64,000 nucleotides of DNA from Deinococcus seoulensis (GTDB taxonomy: Bacteria > Deinococcota > Deinococci > Deinococcales > Deinococcaceae), in contig NZ_BMQM01000001.1 in the NCBI RefSeq assembly GCF_014648115.1, forward strand, positions 1 through 64,000. Reading direction: 5' to 3'. Position numbers and translations under genes: made by a program. The notes under the pieces are model-generated. The model was given only the letters and a program-made list of their open reading frames with translations, ran no database searches and was not told the origin of the DNA. This document shows positions 39,092 through 51,700 of this stretch, in pieces. Position 1 is the stretch's first letter; every line of letters begins with the position of its first letter.

Positions 39092-40777
39092 TTACTTCAG
39101 GGTGGGGGGCAGCAGGACGCTGTCGATGGGGTAGATGACGCTGTTGCCGGCGTCGATGCGGGTGCTGTAGGTGCCGCCCATCAGGTCGTTGCCGTTAAGG
39201 ACGCCGGCCATCATGGTGGTGCCTTCCATCTTCAGGTCGATGGAGCTGCCTTCCAGTGAGCGCAGCTGGCTGACCTTCAGGCCGTCGTCGACCACGCGGC
39301 CCGAGACGACGTGGAACAGCAGGACCTGTTTCAGGGCGTCGGGGCTGGCCATCAGGGCGTCCAGCGTCGCGGCGGGCACCTTGGCGAAGGCGTCGTTGGT
39401 GGGGGCGAAGACCGTCACGTCGGACGCGGTCAGCGCGCCGACCAGATCGGCTTTCTGCACCAGGCTCAGCAGGGTGCTGAACTGGGGCTGGCTCAGGGCG
39501 TCCACCAGGGCGTTGCCGGTCATGGCGGGGGCCATCTCGGTGGTCGTGGTGGTGCTGACCGTGGCGGTGGTGGTGTCGGTGGTGGCGACGGTCGTGTCGG
39601 CCATGGTGGCGTCGGTCATTTCCATGGCGTCATCGGCGGGCATTTCCGGGATGACCAGTTCGGGGGGCAGCAGCAGTTCGTTGATGGCGTAGATGTTGCC
39701 GTTGCTGGCCTCGATGGCGGGGCCGTCGACCATGGCGGTGTTCACCATCTGCACGGTGCCGTCCACGCTCAGGTTGAGGCTTTCGCCCTCGGCGCTGCGC
39801 AGCTGGGTGGCAGCGGAGAGGTCTTCGTTGTTCAGTTTGCCGCTCACGACGTGGTACAGCAGCACCTGCTTGAGCACGTCGGGGTTGCTGGCGATCAGGG
39901 CCAGCTGCTCGGCGTTCACGTTCTCGAAGGCTTCGTTGGTGGGGGCGAACACGGTGTAGTCCGTGGTCATCAGCACTTCGGTCAGTTCGGCGTCGCTGAT
40001 CAGGTCGCGCAGGGTGCTGAAGCGCTCGTCTGCGACGATCATGTCGTACAGGGTGGTGCCTTCGGTCATCATGTCGCCCATCGCCATGTCGCCCTCGGGG
40101 GCGGCCACGGTGGTGTCGGTGGTGGTGGTCATGCCCATGGGCGTGGCGGGGATGCTCATCAGGTCCACGCTGGCGGGCGCGGTGGCCACGGGCTCGGCCA
40201 TGACGGGTTCAGCCGCCACGGGCTCGGCCATCACGGGCTCGGCGGTGTCGGCTGCGCCCTGCATGGAGGTGTCCATGGCGGGCATCAGGACGGTGTCGAT
40301 CACGTGCACGATGCCGTTACAGGCGATCATGTCGGCCTTGGTGACGGTGGCGTTGTCGATCATGACCTTGCCGCCGTTCATGGTGACCAGGAAGCTGCCG
40401 CCCTGGGCGGTCATGCCGGAGGTCATGCCCATGACCTGCTTGGCGCTGACCTTGCCGGGCACCACGTGGTACAGCAGGATGCTGCGCAGCAGGTCGGTGT
40501 CATTCAGGGCCATGGCGAGGGTGTCGCTGGGCAGTTTGGCGAAGGCGGCGTTGGTGGGGGCGAACACCGTGTAGCTGCCGCTCTTGAGGGTGTTGGTCAG
40601 TCCGGCGGCTTCCAGGGCGGTCGCCAGGGTGCTGAAGTTGGGGTCCTTCGCGACGATCTGCGCGATGGTCATGCAGGCGGCGGGGGCGGGGCGGGCTGCG
40701 GGCGCACCTGCGCCGCCGGCCAGGGCAGGCGTGGCGAGCATCAGGCTGAGCGTGATAAAGCTGGTTTGCTTCTTCAT
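39092..40777 (-). CDS. secreted protein with three fasciclin domains
   Basis: 561-aa exported protein. The signal peptide MKKQTSFITLSLMLATPALA is followed by three fasciclin (FAS1) domains, each with the YTVFAPTNAAFAKLP-type H1 motif and a LLYHVV(P/S)GK-type H2 motif. They are joined by Thr/Met/Ala/Glu-rich linkers with EPVMAEPVA repeats. FAS1 domains mediate adhesion; cell-surface attachment is likely. The start has AGAGGTGA upstream, and codon use is even more biased than in the neighbours, suggesting high expression. Confidence 0.93.
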   Translation of the reverse strand: MKKQTSFITLSLMLATPALAGGAGAPAARPAPAACMTIAQIVAKDPNFSTLATALEAAGLTNTLKSGSYTVFAPTNAAFAKLPSDTLAMALNDTDLLRSILLYHVVPGKVSAKQVMGMTSGMTAQGGSFLVTMNGGKVMIDNATVTKADMIACNGIVHVIDTVLMPAMDTSMQGAADTAEPVMAEPVAAEPVMAEPVATAPASVDLMSIPATPMGMTTTTDTTVAAPEGDMAMGDMMTEGTTLYDMIVADERFSTLRDLISDAELTEVLMTTDYTVFAPTNEAFENVNAEQLALIASNPDVLKQVLLYHVVSGKLNNEDLSAATQLRSAEGESLNLSVDGTVQMVNTAMVDGPAIEASNGNIYAINELLLPPELVIPEMPADDAMEMTDATMADTTVATTDTTTATVSTTTTTEMAPAMTGNALVDALSQPQFSTLLSLVQKADLVGALTASDVTVFAPTNDAFAKVPAATLDALMASPDALKQVLLFHVVSGRVVDDGLKVSQLRSLEGSSIDLKMEGTTMMAGVLNGNDLMGGTYSTRIDAGNSVIYPIDSVLLPPTLK

Positions 40778-41003
40778 GAAATCACCTCTTATGAAAATGG
40801 GTTGTGCTGTAGTCCGGCACTTAATCTTCACTACGCGGCATAAAAATGCAACTTCAGGAAGCTTTCCAACAAATCTGTTAAACGGAATGGGGCACCAAAT
40901 TAGGGCCGTTCTCATTCTTAACTCATCTTGCAGCCGGGTTGCAGGGCGGCCAGCCAGTTGACCGCCGCCCATTCAATTGCCACCCACTGAATTGCCGGGC
41001 GCC
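40778..41003. promoter_or_regulatory. AT-rich promoter region of the fasciclin gene
   Basis: The most AT-rich non-coding stretch in the window. On the minus strand, TTGCAT followed 17 bp later by AAGATT is a possible -35/-10 pair. Two near copies of CCA(C/T)TGAATTGCC lie near 40970-41000. No gene seen. Confidence 0.4.
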
Positions 41004-44630
<3,627 letters not shown>

Positions 44631-44637
44631 GGGCCGC

Positions 44638-44643
44638 AGTGTA
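44638..44643 (-). promoter_or_regulatory. candidate -10 box of ftsK
   Basis: TACACT on the minus strand, 7 nt before ATG 44630; it rules out the longer upstream frame. Confidence 0.5.
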
Positions 44644-44738
44644 CCCCATCGCCCCGCCGCGCCGCACCCGGAAGGCTGCGGCCAGCACGGCATTTCACCC
44701 GTCAGGGGAGGGCGTGACCTGCCGGGCGCGCCGCGCCC

Positions 44739-44744
44739 CATAAT
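44739..44744 (+). promoter_or_regulatory. candidate -10 box of the JAB-domain gene
   Basis: CATAAT, 6 nt before GTG 44751; GTGACC lies further upstream at a 19-bp spacing. Confidence 0.5.
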
Positions 44745-44750
44745 GACCGG

Positions 44751-45221
44751 GTGCTGCTGCTTCCCGATTCACTGCGGGCCGGACTGTGGGCCCACGCCCG
44801 CCGGGACGCTCCGCGCGAGTGCGTGGGCGCGCTGGGCGGCCTGACCGTGCCCCCCGCAGCGGGCGCGCTGGGCGGCCTGACCGTGCCCCCCGCAGCGGGC
44901 GCGCTGCCCACCTGGCAGGTGCGGACGCTGTACCCGCTGCCGAACACCGCCCGCGACCCGCAGCGCGAGTACCTGGCCGACCCGCTGCACCTGCTGCGCG
45001 CCCTGAAAGCCATGCGCGCCGAGGGCCTGGAACTGGTGGGCCTGTACCACAGCCACCCGCGCGGCCCGGACCGGCCCAGCCCCACCGACACCCGGCTGGC
45101 GACCTACGACGTGCCGTACCTGATCGCGGACCTCAGCGGCGGCACGCTGCGCGCCTACCTGCTACCCGCCGGGCAGGAAGTCCCGGTCCTCGCGGCCCTT
45201 GCACCTGAACAGCGGATGTGA
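44751..45221 (+). CDS. JAB/MPN+ metalloprotease-like protein
   Basis: 156-aa JAMM-domain protein. The Zn site is complete: Glu in PRECVGAL, and [14 protein letters not shown] with the two His and the Asp. Such enzymes cut isopeptide or C-terminal peptide bonds, for example in sulfur-carrier processing (Mec+-like) or peptidoglycan-related roles; which applies here is unknown. A perfect 36-bp duplication near the N terminus doubles [15 protein letters not shown] start from the promoter. Confidence 0.85.
   Translation: MLLLPDSLRAGLWAHARRDAPRECVGALGGLTVPPAAGALGGLTVPPAAGALPTWQVRTLYPLPNTARDPQREYLADPLHLLRALKAMRAEGLELVGLYHSHPRGPDRPSPTDTRLATYDVPYLIADLSGGTLRAYLLPAGQEVPVLAALAPEQRM
44826..44906 (+). repeat. 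perfect 36-bp tandem duplication in the JAB gene
   Basis: Units 44826-44861 and 44862-44897 are identical and followed by 9 nt of a third. The frame is preserved. Confidence 0.9.
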
Positions 45222-45239
45222 ACACAATGAGCCCAGCCC

Positions 45240-46832
45240 ATGCCCGACCCCGCCCGCGCTGCCCGCACGCCCGCCGACCCCCGCCCGGCCGGGGAAGGAC
45301 AGCCTGCCGCGCCGCTCACGGGCAGGCACGACCCGGCCGCGTGGCTGCCCCTGCTTGACCAGCCGCCCCTGCCACCCGGCACGCTGTTCGCCGACCTGCT
45401 ACGCCTGGAGTACGAGGCGCGCGCCCACGCCCTGAACGTCGCCCTGGGCGGGAGCGACCCGCACGGCCTGAGCGCCCGCCTGCTGCGCGTGGAACCCGGC
45501 CCCGCAGGCGACCTGCACGGGACCGCCGGGCCGCACCTGCACCGCGCGCACCTGCACGCCCTGACCGCGCCGCACCCCGCCGCGCTGGCCCGCGCCCTGC
45601 GCGACGCCCTGGGCGCCCCGCCAGAGCTACCGGACGCACTGGAAGCACCAGAAACGTCCGTTCAGGAACTGCCGGACCGCGGCCCGCGCAGCACCCTGCG
45701 CCTGCCGCGCCTGCTGTGGCAGGCCACCCGCCCGGTCCACACGGCCCCTGTTCCCCCGGACCCTGCTTCCCCAGACCCTGCTTCCCCAGACCCTGCTTCC
45801 CCAGACCCTGTGCCCACGCCCCCGGACCCGGCCCGCACCCTGACCGGCACGCTGAGCGCCCTGGCCCGCCACGCGGCGCACCCGGCCCCGCTGACCGCGC
45901 CGCTGTGTACGCACCTGCTGTCCCGCGTGACCCGTCACTGGCTGAACGACACCGGCACCCTGCACCTTGAACTGCTGGCCGAAAAGGAACATGCAGGCGC
46001 CCCCCAGCACGCCCTGAACCAGCTGCGCACCACCCTGACCGGCCCGCGCCGCGCCGCCGCGCTGCTGACCCTGCGGGTCGCCCGCGCCCAGCACCACGCA
46101 CTCCGCACCCAGCAGGCAGGGTTGCACGCCGCCCGCCGCGCCGCCCTGCGCGCCGCCGTGCAGGCCGCCGCCACGCTGCGCGCCCGCGGCATCCTGAACC
46201 GCACGGCCGACGCCCGCTGGCTGACCCCCGCCGAACTGATCGCCGCGCTGGACGGCACCCTGGACCCCGCCACGCTGCGCGCCCTCGGGCAGGCCCGCCG
46301 CCACGCCGCCCACACGCAACCCCGCCCGCCCGCCACCGTTCCATACGGGGCCGCCCCGGACACCCTGACGGGCGCGGCCCTGTCACCCGGCGTGCGCGAC
46401 GGCCGCCTGCACCGCTGGACACCCGGCGAGCACGTCCCGCCCGGCACGGTGGCCCTGCTGCCCGGCCCGCCCGCCCCGCACCACCTGCCCGCCCTGGCCG
46501 ACGCCGCCGCGCTGATCGTGCCCCGCAGCGGCCTGCACTCGCCGGTCGCCGCGCACGCCCGCCGGGTCGGGCAGCCCGCCGTCACGCTGCCCCTGACCGC
46601 GCACGACACGGACTGGCTGCTGGACGGCGCACTCGTCCGCCTGAACGGGCACAGCGGGACGCTCACGCTGCTACGGCGTGCCGGGGTGCCCGACCCCATT
46701 CCCGCCTTCGACCTGAATCTCGAAGTTCCGTCCGCCACCCCGGCGACCGGCATGGAGGACCGGCCGACGGTGCTGTCGCCGCATGTACGGGTGCTGCCGC
46801 GCCCCACGCCGTTCAGCATCGACCTCGCCTGA
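45240..46832 (+). CDS. protein with degenerate PEP-utiliser swivelling domain
   Basis: 530-aa protein, rich in Ala, Pro, His and Arg. Only the C-terminal 100 residues suggest a family: LSPGVRDGRL..., then ALIVPRSGLHSPVAAHARRVGQPAVTL resembles the phosphohistidine swivelling domain of PEP-utilising enzymes (G-G-L-T-S-H-A-A-I), but the phospho-accepting His position reads Pro. The remainder is helical and unrecognised; a central PDPAS repeat links two parts. It probably shares a transcript with the JAB gene (18-nt gap) and the kinase gene 2 nt downstream. Confidence 0.7.
   Translation: MPDPARAARTPADPRPAGEGQPAAPLTGRHDPAAWLPLLDQPPLPPGTLFADLLRLEYEARAHALNVALGGSDPHGLSARLLRVEPGPAGDLHGTAGPHLHRAHLHALTAPHPAALARALRDALGAPPELPDALEAPETSVQELPDRGPRSTLRLPRLLWQATRPVHTAPVPPDPASPDPASPDPASPDPVPTPPDPARTLTGTLSALARHAAHPAPLTAPLCTHLLSRVTRHWLNDTGTLHLELLAEKEHAGAPQHALNQLRTTLTGPRRAAALLTLRVARAQHHALRTQQAGLHAARRAALRAAVQAAATLRARGILNRTADARWLTPAELIAALDGTLDPATLRALGQARRHAAHTQPRPPATVPYGAAPDTLTGAALSPGVRDGRLHRWTPGEHVPPGTVALLPGPPAPHHLPALADAAALIVPRSGLHSPVAAHARRVGQPAVTLPLTAHDTDWLLDGALVRLNGHSGTLTLLRRAGVPDPIPAFDLNLEVPSATPATGMEDRPTVLSPHVRVLPRPTPFSIDLA
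45756..45810 (+). repeat. 15-bp tandem repeat encoding PDPAS
   Basis: Nearly four copies of CCAGACCCTGCTTCC. Confidence 0.85.
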
Positions 46833-46834
46833 GA

Positions 46835-47332
46835 ATGGGCCTGATGCCGGACCGGATGCCGGGGCGCATCCACGCGCTGCACGGCTTCATCGGCAGCGGC
46901 AAGACCACCCTGGCCCGCACGCTGGAAACGCAGCTGGGCGCGCTGCGCTTCACGTCCGACGAGTGGATGACCGCCCTGTACGGCCAGGACCCGCCCGCCG
47001 ACGAATTCCCGGTCCTGTTCCGGCGCGTGATGACCGTCATGGAGGCCCAGTGGACCCGCGCCGTCACGCTGGGCGTGCCGGTCATTCTGGATCACGGATT
47101 CTGGACCCGCGCGACCCGCGACGAAGTGCGCGCGCAGGCCTCCGCACTGGGCGCACCGCTGACCCTGCACGTCCTGGCCGTCCCGGACGCCGAGGCGCAC
47201 CGCCGGGTGCAGGCCCGCAACCTCCAGCCGGGCGCGCTGCTGATCGCCGACGACACCTTCGACCTGTTCCGCGATCGCTTCGAGCCGCTCACCCCGGACG
47301 AGGAGGCCTTGCAGCAGGTCATCCGGTACTGA
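46835..47332 (+). CDS. P-loop kinase (AAA_33/zeta-toxin-like)
   Basis: 165-aa ATP-binding protein: Walker A GFIGSGKTTLA, then FTSDEWM (the Asp often used by this kinase group), HGFWTR and the lid VQARNLQPGALL. It resembles small-molecule phosphotransferases such as chloramphenicol phosphotransferase or gluconate kinase relatives; the substrate is unknown. Three possible ATGs (46835, 46844, 46856) precede the P-loop and none has a clear ribosome site. The first is 2 nt after the previous stop, so it is likely in that operon. Confidence 0.82.
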   Translation: MGLMPDRMPGRIHALHGFIGSGKTTLARTLETQLGALRFTSDEWMTALYGQDPPADEFPVLFRRVMTVMEAQWTRAVTLGVPVILDHGFWTRATRDEVRAQASALGAPLTLHVLAVPDAEAHRRVQARNLQPGALLIADDTFDLFRDRFEPLTPDEEALQQVIRY

Positions 47333-48301
47333 TCAGGGCAGGCGCGCGATCCGTTCCAGCAGCAGGTCGAAGAACGCGCCGTCGCGCACGCCGACCGCCA
47401 CCTGCGCGTTCGCGGGCTGCCCGGTCACGCCGTACAGGTCGCAGACGGTGCGGCCCAGGTTGAGCCCCTCCTGCGTCTCGACCTGCACGTTCATGGCCTG
47501 CCAGTCCAGCAGGTCCGGATGCAGGGCCGCCGCGACCGCCAGTGGGTCGTGCAGCGCGCCGCCGCTCAGGCCGTAGCGGTCGCGGTACACGCCCGCGTAG
47601 AAGGTCAGCAGCTCGGCGCACGCGGCGCCCGCGCGGTTTCCCAGGGCGCGCAGGGCGTCCACCCGCCCGGGCGTGGCGACCGCCTGCATGGTCACGTTCA
47701 GGCCCACCATCCGCAGCGGCACGCCCGAAGCGAACACGATCTGCGCGGCGTGCGGGTCCACCAGCGCGTTGAACTCGGCGGCCGGGGTGCGGTTCCCGTG
47801 CCCGGTACTGCCGCCCATCCACACGATCTCGCGGATCAGCGGGGCGATATCCGGTGCCATCCTCAGCGCCAGTGCCACGTTCGTGAGCGGGCCCGTCGGC
47901 ACCAGCGTCACCTCGCCCGGACGCGCCCGCACCGTCCGGATGATGAAGTCCACCGCGTGCCCTGCCTCCGGCCCCCGCAGCGGCTCCGGCAGGCCCGCCG
48001 CCGGGAGGCCGGTCGCGCCGTGCACGCTGGCCGCCGTGACGCCCTCGCGCAGCAGGGGCCGGTCCGCGCCCGCGAAGTACGGCACGTTCCGCCCCGCCTC
48101 GCCCGCCAGGGCCAGCACCACGCCCGCGTTCCGGGTCGTCAGGTCCAGCGGCACGTTCCCGTGCACGGCCGTGAAGCCCAGCACCTGCACGTCCTCCGGG
48201 CTGCCCAGCGCCAGCAGCCAGCCCACCGCGTCGTCCAGGCCGGGGTCACCGTCGAAGATCACGGGCAGGGGCGCGGGGTGGGCGGGGGTCCGGGAAGTCA
48301 T
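47333..48301 (-). CDS. inosine-uridine-type nucleoside hydrolase
   Basis: 322-aa IunH-family N-ribohydrolase. The Ca2+-binding motif is FDGDPGLDDAVG, with LVPTGPLTNVALAL and GALHDPLAVAAAL as later active-site segments. It splits nucleosides into base and ribose for salvage. ATG 48301 is supported by a TATGCT box 7 nt upstream; the ATG four codons earlier overlaps that box. Its stop touches the stop of the convergent kinase gene. Confidence 0.93.
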   Translation of the reverse strand: MTSRTPAHPAPLPVIFDGDPGLDDAVGWLLALGSPEDVQVLGFTAVHGNVPLDLTTRNAGVVLALAGEAGRNVPYFAGADRPLLREGVTAASVHGATGLPAAGLPEPLRGPEAGHAVDFIIRTVRARPGEVTLVPTGPLTNVALALRMAPDIAPLIREIVWMGGSTGHGNRTPAAEFNALVDPHAAQIVFASGVPLRMVGLNVTMQAVATPGRVDALRALGNRAGAACAELLTFYAGVYRDRYGLSGGALHDPLAVAAALHPDLLDWQAMNVQVETQEGLNLGRTVCDLYGVTGQPANAQVAVGVRDGAFFDLLLERIARLP

Positions 48302-48308
48302 GCCGGGC

Positions 48309-48314
48309 AGCATA
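48309..48314 (-). promoter_or_regulatory. candidate -10 box of the nucleoside hydrolase gene
   Basis: TATGCT on the minus strand, 7 nt before ATG 48301; it decides the start. Confidence 0.5.
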
Positions 48315-48382
48315 GCGCCCCCCCGAAAACGCGAGAACGGGACCGCGCAGGCCCCGTCGTCACTTCTGTTCCCTGCCCGGAA

Positions 48383-48682
48383 TCAGGCCTGGGCCGCGCC
48401 GCCGTCCTGCGGGCCGACCGGCACCTCGCCGCGAATGGTGGCGATGGTGGCCTCGACCATCTCCTGGAAACCGCCCCGGTGCATGGCGGTCATCAGTTCG
48501 ATGGTCTTGGCGGCGGCGCCCTCGAACACGAAGCCGGTGTCGGTCATGTGGCAGCCCTGCATGGCGGTGCCGTCGGTGCCGCCGAAGACCAGCACGCACC
48601 GCTCGAAGGTGCAGTTCACGAACTGCGTGCCGTCCAGGGGGATGCGTTTGCCGGTGAACGTCTGATTCTCGATCGTCTGCAT
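48383..48682 (-). CDS. small hypothetical protein
   Basis: 99-aa protein. The first half (FTGKRIPLDGTQFVNCTFERCVLVFGGTDGTAMQGCHMTDTGFVFEG) has the beta-helical look of pentapeptide-repeat proteins (NCTFERC), and the second half is helical with an acidic tail. Family not recognised. It stands alone between the nucleoside hydrolase and the pullulanase. Confidence 0.7.
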   Translation of the reverse strand: MQTIENQTFTGKRIPLDGTQFVNCTFERCVLVFGGTDGTAMQGCHMTDTGFVFEGAAAKTIELMTAMHRGGFQEMVEATIATIRGEVPVGPQDGGAAQA

Positions 48683-48741
48683 GATAGGCGGCCAGCATAG
48701 CGCGCCGCAGACAGGGGCGCCCCCCGCCTGCGGCGCGCGGT

Positions 48742-51700
48742 TTACTTCCCGACGAACACGGCCGTGGTCAGGCCCGGCACGGTCACGCTGCTGCCCGCCG
48801 CGCGGCTGCCTTTCACGGTCGCGTCGCTGCTGGCGGCCAGGACCGGGTGCAGGCTCAGGTTCAGTCCGGTCAGGGCCGGGTCGGTCAGGGTGACGTTCTG
48901 GCCGCTGCCGTTGAACACCACGACCACGCTGAGGTAGGGGTTGGTGGCGCTGACCGCGCCGCTGAGTTTCATGGCGATCACGCCCGGCACCTGCGTGGGG
49001 CCGACGTTCAGGAAGCTCAGGCCCGCCTGCACCTGCGCGGCCGTCTCCAGGCGGAAGAGGCTGCTGGAGTACCGCACGCGCAGCATCTCGCGGTAGTGGT
49101 CGAAGGCGCGCCGCATCTCGGCCGGGGCGGGTTTCAGGGCGGGGTTGCCCAGCAGCGGGCGGTACAGGTCCCAGTTGCCTGCGTTCTTCTCGGCGGGCGG
49201 CAGGCCCTTCCCGAAGCCGTTCCCGGCGAACGTGAAGTCCAGGGTGTTGAACCAGTCGCCGCTGTTGTAACTGTCGGTGTCGAAGCTCTTGGAGCGCAGC
49301 ATCTCGTCCCCGGCGTAACTGAACGGCAGGCCCTGGCCCAGCAGCACCACGCTGTTGGCGAGGTTCTGCATGCGGGTCCGCTGGGCGGGCGTGGCGCTGG
49401 CCGGGGCTTTCAGGGCGATGGCGTCGAACAGCGTCTGGTTGTCGTGCGCGCTGACGTACGAGATCGCCTCGCGGGGGCTGGCGGCGTACCCGGCGGGCGC
49501 GCCGTTGTAGTCCACGTTTCCGCCCGTGGTTTCCTTGCCCAGTCCGTTCGTGAAACGGTAGTCGCGCAGGTTCCCGGTCAGGCCGACCCGCACCTGATCC
49601 GCCAGTCGCAGCGCGCGGTTGCGGTCCGTGTTCTGCGGTTGCCCGTTCGGGAGCGTGAACAGCCCGGTCGCGAAGCCCTGGTCCTGCAGGCCGCCGAAGG
49701 GGTTGCCGCCGCGCACCGCGTCGCGCAGGCGGTCGTTGAAGGTCCCGATGCCCTGCCCGAACAGGTTCAGCTGCGTGGCGTTCCTGCCACGCGCGCCGCC
49801 CTGCACCTCTCCGAAGTCCCAGCCCTCGCCGTACAGGTAGATGCTGCGGCCGTCCACGCCGTCGCGTTGAAGGGTCAGGGCGTCCAGCGCGGCGCGGGCG
49901 GCTTTCAGGTCCTCGACCATGTGGTGGCCCATCAGGTCGAAGCGGAAGCCGTCCACCCGGTACGCGCGGGCCATCAGCACCAGCGTATCCACCATCAGCT
50001 TGCGCATCATGACGTGCTCGGTGGCGGTGTTCGAGCAGCAGGTGGAGTTCTCGACGCCCCCGTTGGCGTTCAGGCGGTGGTAGTAGCCGGGCACGACGCG
50101 GTCCAGCACGCTTCGCTCGGCCTGACCACTGGCGGCGGTGTGGTTGAACACCACGTCCTGCACGACCCGCAGGCCCAGGCCGTTCAGCGCGGCCACCATG
50201 CGGCGGTACTCCAGGGTGCGCTGATCGGGGTTCACGGCGTAACTGCCTTCCGGGACCATGTAGTGGTACGGGTCGTAACCCCAGTTGTAGGGGTCGGCGT
50301 CCTTGACGGCCGTGACGGCCTTCTGCTGCTCCTCGCTGTCCGGCGCGAACTTAGAGAGGTCGCCCGGCGACTTCCATTTCGCGCGGTCCTCCTCGATGGT
50401 GGCGATGTCGAAGGTGGGCAGCAGGTGCACGGCCTTCAGGCCCGCGTCGGCCAGGGCTTTCAGGTGTTTCACGCCGTCACTGCCCGCCTGCGTGAACGCG
50501 AGGTACGTGCCGCGCTGCGCCGCCGGAACGGTGCTGTCCGCCGCGCTGAAGTCCCGCAGGTGCAGCTCGTAGAAACTCAGGTCGCTGGCCGAGCGCAGCG
50601 CCGGTTTTTTCAGCGCGTCCCAGCCCTGCGGTCTGGTGGCCGGATCGTTCAGGTCCAGCAGCACCGAGCGGGCGCTGCCCCGCGTCAGCGCCACCGAGTA
50701 CGGGTCCGTCACGAGGTTCGTCTCGACCCGCCCGGTACCCGGCGCGTACACCTTCACCTCGAAACGGTACGCGGCGCCGCGCCAGGTCTGCGCGCCCCTG
50801 ACCGTCCACACGCCCCTGGCGTCACGGGTCATCGGCACGACCGTCTCCTGACCACCGGGGACGGTCAGGCGTAATTTGACGTCCTGCGCGGTCGGTGCCC
50901 ACAGGCGCAGGGTCGGGATGTTCCCCTGCCACGCGGCTCCCAGCGGCCCGTCGTACGCGAACAGGTCATCCAGCGCCCAGGCGGTCTGCACGCCGGTCGC
51001 GTCCAGCACCGTGCCGTCCGGCAGGACGCTGCTCACCGCCACCTGCCCCTGCAAGGCAGCCGGAATGCGGGCGCGGTCCTCCGGGCGCACCCGCAGCAGC
51101 GCGTAGCCCTTCAGGTACGGCGCCTTGGACAGCAGCGCGGGCGTCAGGCCCCCCTCGACCTCCTCCAGCGTCAGGCTGTCGCCGCCGTCCACGCCCGCCC
51201 CGCTCAGTTTCAGGCCCCCGGTCCGCGCGGCGTGCAGCGTCAGGAACGCGCCGGGCTGCGCCAGCTCCGGCTTCACGGCGATCAGGTCCCGCGACAGCAT
51301 CACCGCCTGTGCGCGCGTCAGGTCGCCCACCGTGCGGACGCTGGTATCCGGGCGGGTGGTGTTCACGGCGGCGTTTCCACTCACGATCCACGCCTGATTC
51401 CCCATCTCGCGGGTCAGCACCTGATCCGCACCCGGATCCTTGTTGTCGCCGTTATGCACGATGAACCCCAGTTTCTTCCAGTCTGTCTTCATGGGCACGT
51501 CCCAGTACACGCCGAAGCTGCTCGTGCCGGTCTGGGGCAGAGGCCTGCTCCACTCGACCTGCGCGGTCGTGTCCTCCCAGGCGTGCAGGCCCCAGCCGTC
51601 GTACTTGCCGTCCGGGCGGGAGTAGTTGATGCGCGCCACGCCAGCCGGAACGGGCGGATCACTTAGCGCGGCGGGCGCCCCGTACGCGAACTCGGTCTTA

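Noticed and set aside
39311..40843. 510-aa Gly/His/Val-rich open frame opposite the fasciclin gene
   Set aside because: A product of the repeated codons of the fasciclin gene read backwards; no family or start signal.
48847..50874. 675-aa open frame opposite the pullulanase
   Set aside because: Antisense shadow; pullulanase motifs on the other strand are unambiguous.
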